Source of the DNA: an uncultured Archangium sp.
GTDB taxonomy: Bacteria > Myxococcota > Myxococcia > Myxococcales > Myxococcaceae
Assembly: GCA_946479335.1 (NCBI GenBank)
Contig: CAMLFP010000104.1
Coordinates: 1 to 14,743, forward strand
Reading direction: 5' to 3'
DNA length: 14,743 nucleotides
Each line of letters opens with the position of its first letter. Position 1 is the first letter of the stretch. Below, in pieces: positions 13,086 to 14,743 of this stretch. Position numbers and translations under genes: made by a program. The notes beneath the pieces are model-generated. The model saw nothing but the letters and a program-made list of their open reading frames with translations. It had not been told where the DNA came from and did no database searches.

Positions 13086-13933
13086 TGACCGTCAGGGCCG
13101 TCGACTACTACCCGCTGGGCGCGCAGCTGTACGGCGGCGAGCGCGCCGACGGCCCGGTGTTCCTCATCAACGGCGCGACCGGCGTGCCGCAGCGGTACTA
13201 CCGCGCGTTCTCCGAGTGGCTGGTGGAGCAGGGCGGCAGCGTCGTCACCTTCGACTTCCGCGGCATCGGCGCGTCACGCCCGAAGTCGCTCAAGGGCTTC
13301 CCCGCGAAGGCGCGCGACTGGGGGCAGTTGGACTTTGAGGGCGCCATCCGCTTCGCGAAGCAGCGCTTCCCCGGGCGCGAGCTGGTGCTGGTGGGCCACA
13401 GCATCGGCGGGCAGCTGATCGGCATGGCGCCCGCGGCCACCGCGTTCTCACGCGTCTTCACCGTCGCGGCGCAGGTGGGCTCGTGGCGCGACTGGCCGGG
13501 CCTGGGCAAGTGGGCGATGGCGGGCCTCTGGTACGGGCTGATGCCGGCCGCGGTGTCGGTGATGGGCTACTACCCCGGCAAGCTGGGCATGGGCAGCGAT
13601 CTGCCCGCCGGTATGGCGCTCGAATGGGCCAGCTGGGGCCGTCACCGCGACTACCTGCTCCGCAACGTCTCCCGCGAGGGCTACGAGCGGCTCACGGCGC
13701 CGTTCTTGAGCTACTCGTTCTCCGACGATTTCTACGCACCGAAGCAGGCCGTCGACAAACTGCACGCGCTCTATTCGCACGCGTCGGTCGAGCGTGTGCA
13801 CCTGACCCCGAGAGAGCTCGGCGTGAAGGCCATCGGTCACTTCGGCTTCTTCAGGGAGCGCTTCCGCGACTCGCTCTGGGCGCGCGCGCGGCCCTTCCTC
13901 TTCGGCTCCACGCCTTCGCGGCGCAGCAACTGA
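13067..13933 (+). CDS. Alpha/beta hydrolase
   Basis: 288 residues from the ATG at 13067; a TTG at 13037 upstream and a GTG at 13076 downstream are alternatives, and the GTG would free the palindrome from the coding region. The fold is shown by the strand VFLINGATGV (31-40), DFRGIGASRP (63-72) and the nucleophile elbow VGHSIGG (109-115, Ser112). Asp220 or Asp221 (SFSDDFYAP) and His258 (GHFGFF) complete a plausible triad. The early VDYYPLGAQLYGG resembles predicted alpha/beta hydrolases of the COG4757 type. The substrate is unknown; ester or thioester hydrolysis is the default guess. No signal peptide is seen, so it is cytoplasmic. It probably forms a unit with the TetR-family gene. Its last 97 bases overlap the alkyltransferase-like gene on the other strand. 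Confidence 0.88.
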   Translation: MSPVETLTVRAVDYYPLGAQLYGGERADGPVFLINGATGVPQRYYRAFSEWLVEQGGSVVTFDFRGIGASRPKSLKGFPAKARDWGQLDFEGAIRFAKQRFPGRELVLVGHSIGGQLIGMAPAATAFSRVFTVAAQVGSWRDWPGLGKWAMAGLWYGLMPAAVSVMGYYPGKLGMGSDLPAGMALEWASWGRHRDYLLRNVSREGYERLTAPFLSYSFSDDFYAPKQAVDKLHALYSHASVERVHLTPRELGVKAIGHFGFFRERFRDSLWARARPFLFGSTPSRRSN

Positions 13934-14181
13934 AGCTGTCGGCTCGCGACCTGCGGCGCCACCGTGCCGTCGCTGCGCAGCACCCGCCACCAGGGGATGC
14001 CGTCCAACGCGTGCAGCGCCCGCACCACCGCGCGCGCCGCGCCGGGTTTCCCCGCCATCAACGCCACCCGCGCGTAGCTGGCCGTCTCCCCACGCGGAAT
14101 CGCCTTCACCGCGCGCTCCACCGCCTGCAGCCACGGCGATTTTTCGGGCTTTAAAGAGCGCGAATTGCGGCCTGATTTCAT
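13837..14181 (-). CDS. Alkyltransferase-like protein (MGMT family, PWWRV)
   Basis: 114 residues from the ATG at 14181. It has the DNA-binding domain of O6-alkylguanine-DNA alkyltransferases: the IPRGETASYARVA segment (28-40) with Tyr36, GKPGAARAV (44-52) with the Arg50 'finger' that enters the DNA helix, and the active-site strip. The acceptor Cys of PCHRV is replaced: the motif is Pro63-Trp-Trp-Arg-Val67. Such ATL proteins cannot remove the alkyl group; known ones flip the damaged base and pass the lesion to nucleotide excision repair. Many have PWHRV, so Trp in the His position is a further change. A Lys/Arg-rich tail (about 91-114) follows, encoded within the part overlapping the hydrolase gene. 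The next gene to the right is divergent. Confidence 0.9.
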   Translation of the reverse strand: MKSGRNSRSLKPEKSPWLQAVERAVKAIPRGETASYARVALMAGKPGAARAVVRALHALDGIPWWRVLRSDGTVAPQVASRQLQLLRREGVEPKRKGRARAQSESRKRSLKKPK

Positions 14182-14272
14182 GAGGTTGAGGCTTAACACT
14201 CCTTCAACGAATGTCCCGCCGGCAGGCCGGTCTTTCTCCACGCGAGGCAACAACAACCAACCGCTTCGCAAC

Positions 14273-14278
14273 AGGAGG
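14273..14278 (+). promoter_or_regulatory. Strong Shine-Dalgarno sequence of the partial secreted-protein gene
   Basis: AGGAGG lies six bases before the ATG at 14285, the best ribosome-binding site in the window. It fixes that start and suggests strong translation. The upstream leader is A/C-rich (CAACAACAACCAACC) and thus probably unstructured. Confidence 0.85.
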
Positions 14279-14284
14279 AACACC

Positions 14285-14743
14285 ATGTTGAAGCACCTCA
14301 TCGTCGCTGCCGTGTCGCTCTCGTCTCTCGCCTTCGCCGGTCCCCATCGCGCGCAGCCGGTGGCCGTCCCTCCTCCTCCCGCGCCCGTGGTGGTGCCCGC
14401 GAACAACGCGTTCCGCGGCCCGTACTACGGCAACCACGCGGAGCGCGCCGACGTCGCCCGCGCGCAGAACCTGGTGCGCGAGCTGAACGAAGCGCTCGCG
14501 CGCCGTGAGCTCCGCCGCGTGTACGTGCTCGACAACCAGATGCAGGCCTTCCTCCAGAGCGAGCTGGCCGAGTCGCAGGGCGTCTACGGCCACCGCGACC
14601 ACCGCGGCACCGTCCGTGAGCTCCGCGCGCTGAAGGCGCAGCTCGCGTCGCTCTCGGGCCGCCTCGACCCGTACGCGATGCAGAGCCGCCGCAGCCTCTA
14701 CAACCAGGCCGTCAGCGTCGCGATGGCTGACGTGCAGCGCGGC
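14285..14743 (+). CDS. Secreted helical protein, 3' end beyond the window
   Basis: 153 codons are present with no stop before the right edge. The N-terminus is a Sec signal peptide: Lys3, a hydrophobic core and Ala-Phe-Ala before Gly19 as the likely cleavage site; there is no lipobox Cys. A Pro/Val-rich linker (about 24-40, with PPPPAP) follows, then a helical, charged part from about residue 52 (ERADVARAQNLVRELNEAL), and further helices including ELRALKAQLASLSGRL. It is probably periplasmic or surface-exposed. I do not recognise the family, and the missing 3' part could hold the defining domain. A strong AGGAGG precedes the start. The gene is divergent from the alkyltransferase-like gene, with about 100 bases between them. 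Confidence 0.85.
   Translation, partial: MLKHLIVAAVSLSSLAFAGPHRAQPVAVPPPPAPVVVPANNAFRGPYYGNHAERADVARAQNLVRELNEALARRELRRVYVLDNQMQAFLQSELAESQGVYGHRDHRGTVRELRALKAQLASLSGRLDPYAMQSRRSLYNQAVSVAMADVQRG

Noticed and set aside
14217..14230. Small CCGGC/GCCGG hairpin followed by a T-rich stretch in the leader of the last gene
   Set aside because: A 5-bp stem with a two-base loop is common in GC-rich DNA, and the T-rich part is interrupted by C; not enough for an attenuator.
14211..14291. Short upstream ORF of 26 codons overlapping the start of the last gene
   Set aside because: No ribosome-binding site before its ATG and no leader-peptide features; the strong AGGAGG belongs to the gene at 14285.

Overview
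The window looks like a chromosomal segment from a high-GC delta-proteobacterial lineage, most likely a member of the Myxococcota. The grounds are: very GC-rich codon use on both strands, many predicted lipoproteins rich in Gly and Asp-Ala-Gly, a MopE-type metal-binding Cys/Asp motif next to a DUF2341-like domain, and a C-terminal tail of the MYXO-CTERM type on a PHP-family protein. This placement is inference from protein style; no rRNA or species marker is present.

Layout. On the minus strand, positions 34-3424 hold a short-chain dehydrogenase, a large Cys-rich multidomain lipoprotein and a 66-residue truncated relative of that lipoprotein. The left 70 bases are clearly lower in GC. On the plus strand, 3464-6200 hold cytidine deaminase, a pirin, a small unknown protein and D-3-phosphoglycerate dehydrogenase (serine synthesis). 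On the minus strand, 9578-6201 hold a SixA-type phosphohistidine phosphatase, frataxin CyaY and an 833-residue lipoprotein made of two tandem copies of one ~390-residue unit. On the plus strand, 9614-11688 hold a small lipoprotein and a secreted PHP metallohydrolase. On the minus strand, 12371-11712 hold a tRNA with anticodon CAT (best read as tRNA-Ile2) and a lipoprotein. On the plus strand, 12393-13933 hold a TetR-family regulator and an alpha/beta hydrolase with a 19-bp palindrome at its start. Last come an alkyltransferase-like DNA repair protein on the minus strand and a secreted protein running off the right edge on the plus strand.

How the genes fit together. Most are housekeeping or cell-envelope genes with no obvious common pathway. 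The TetR regulator, the palindrome and the hydrolase form the most convincing local regulatory unit. Gene packing is very tight: no gene-free stretch exceeds about 105 bases, two divergent pairs are separated by under 40 bases, one convergent pair abuts with no gap and another overlaps by 97 bases.

I saw no CRISPR array, insertion sequence, prophage, toxin-antitoxin pair or recognisable defence system. I do not think the window holds a new multi-gene system. The points most worth following are the SDR lacking its catalytic tyrosine, the internally duplicated lipoprotein, the putative TetR operator, and the alkyltransferase-like protein whose basic tail is encoded antisense to the hydrolase gene.
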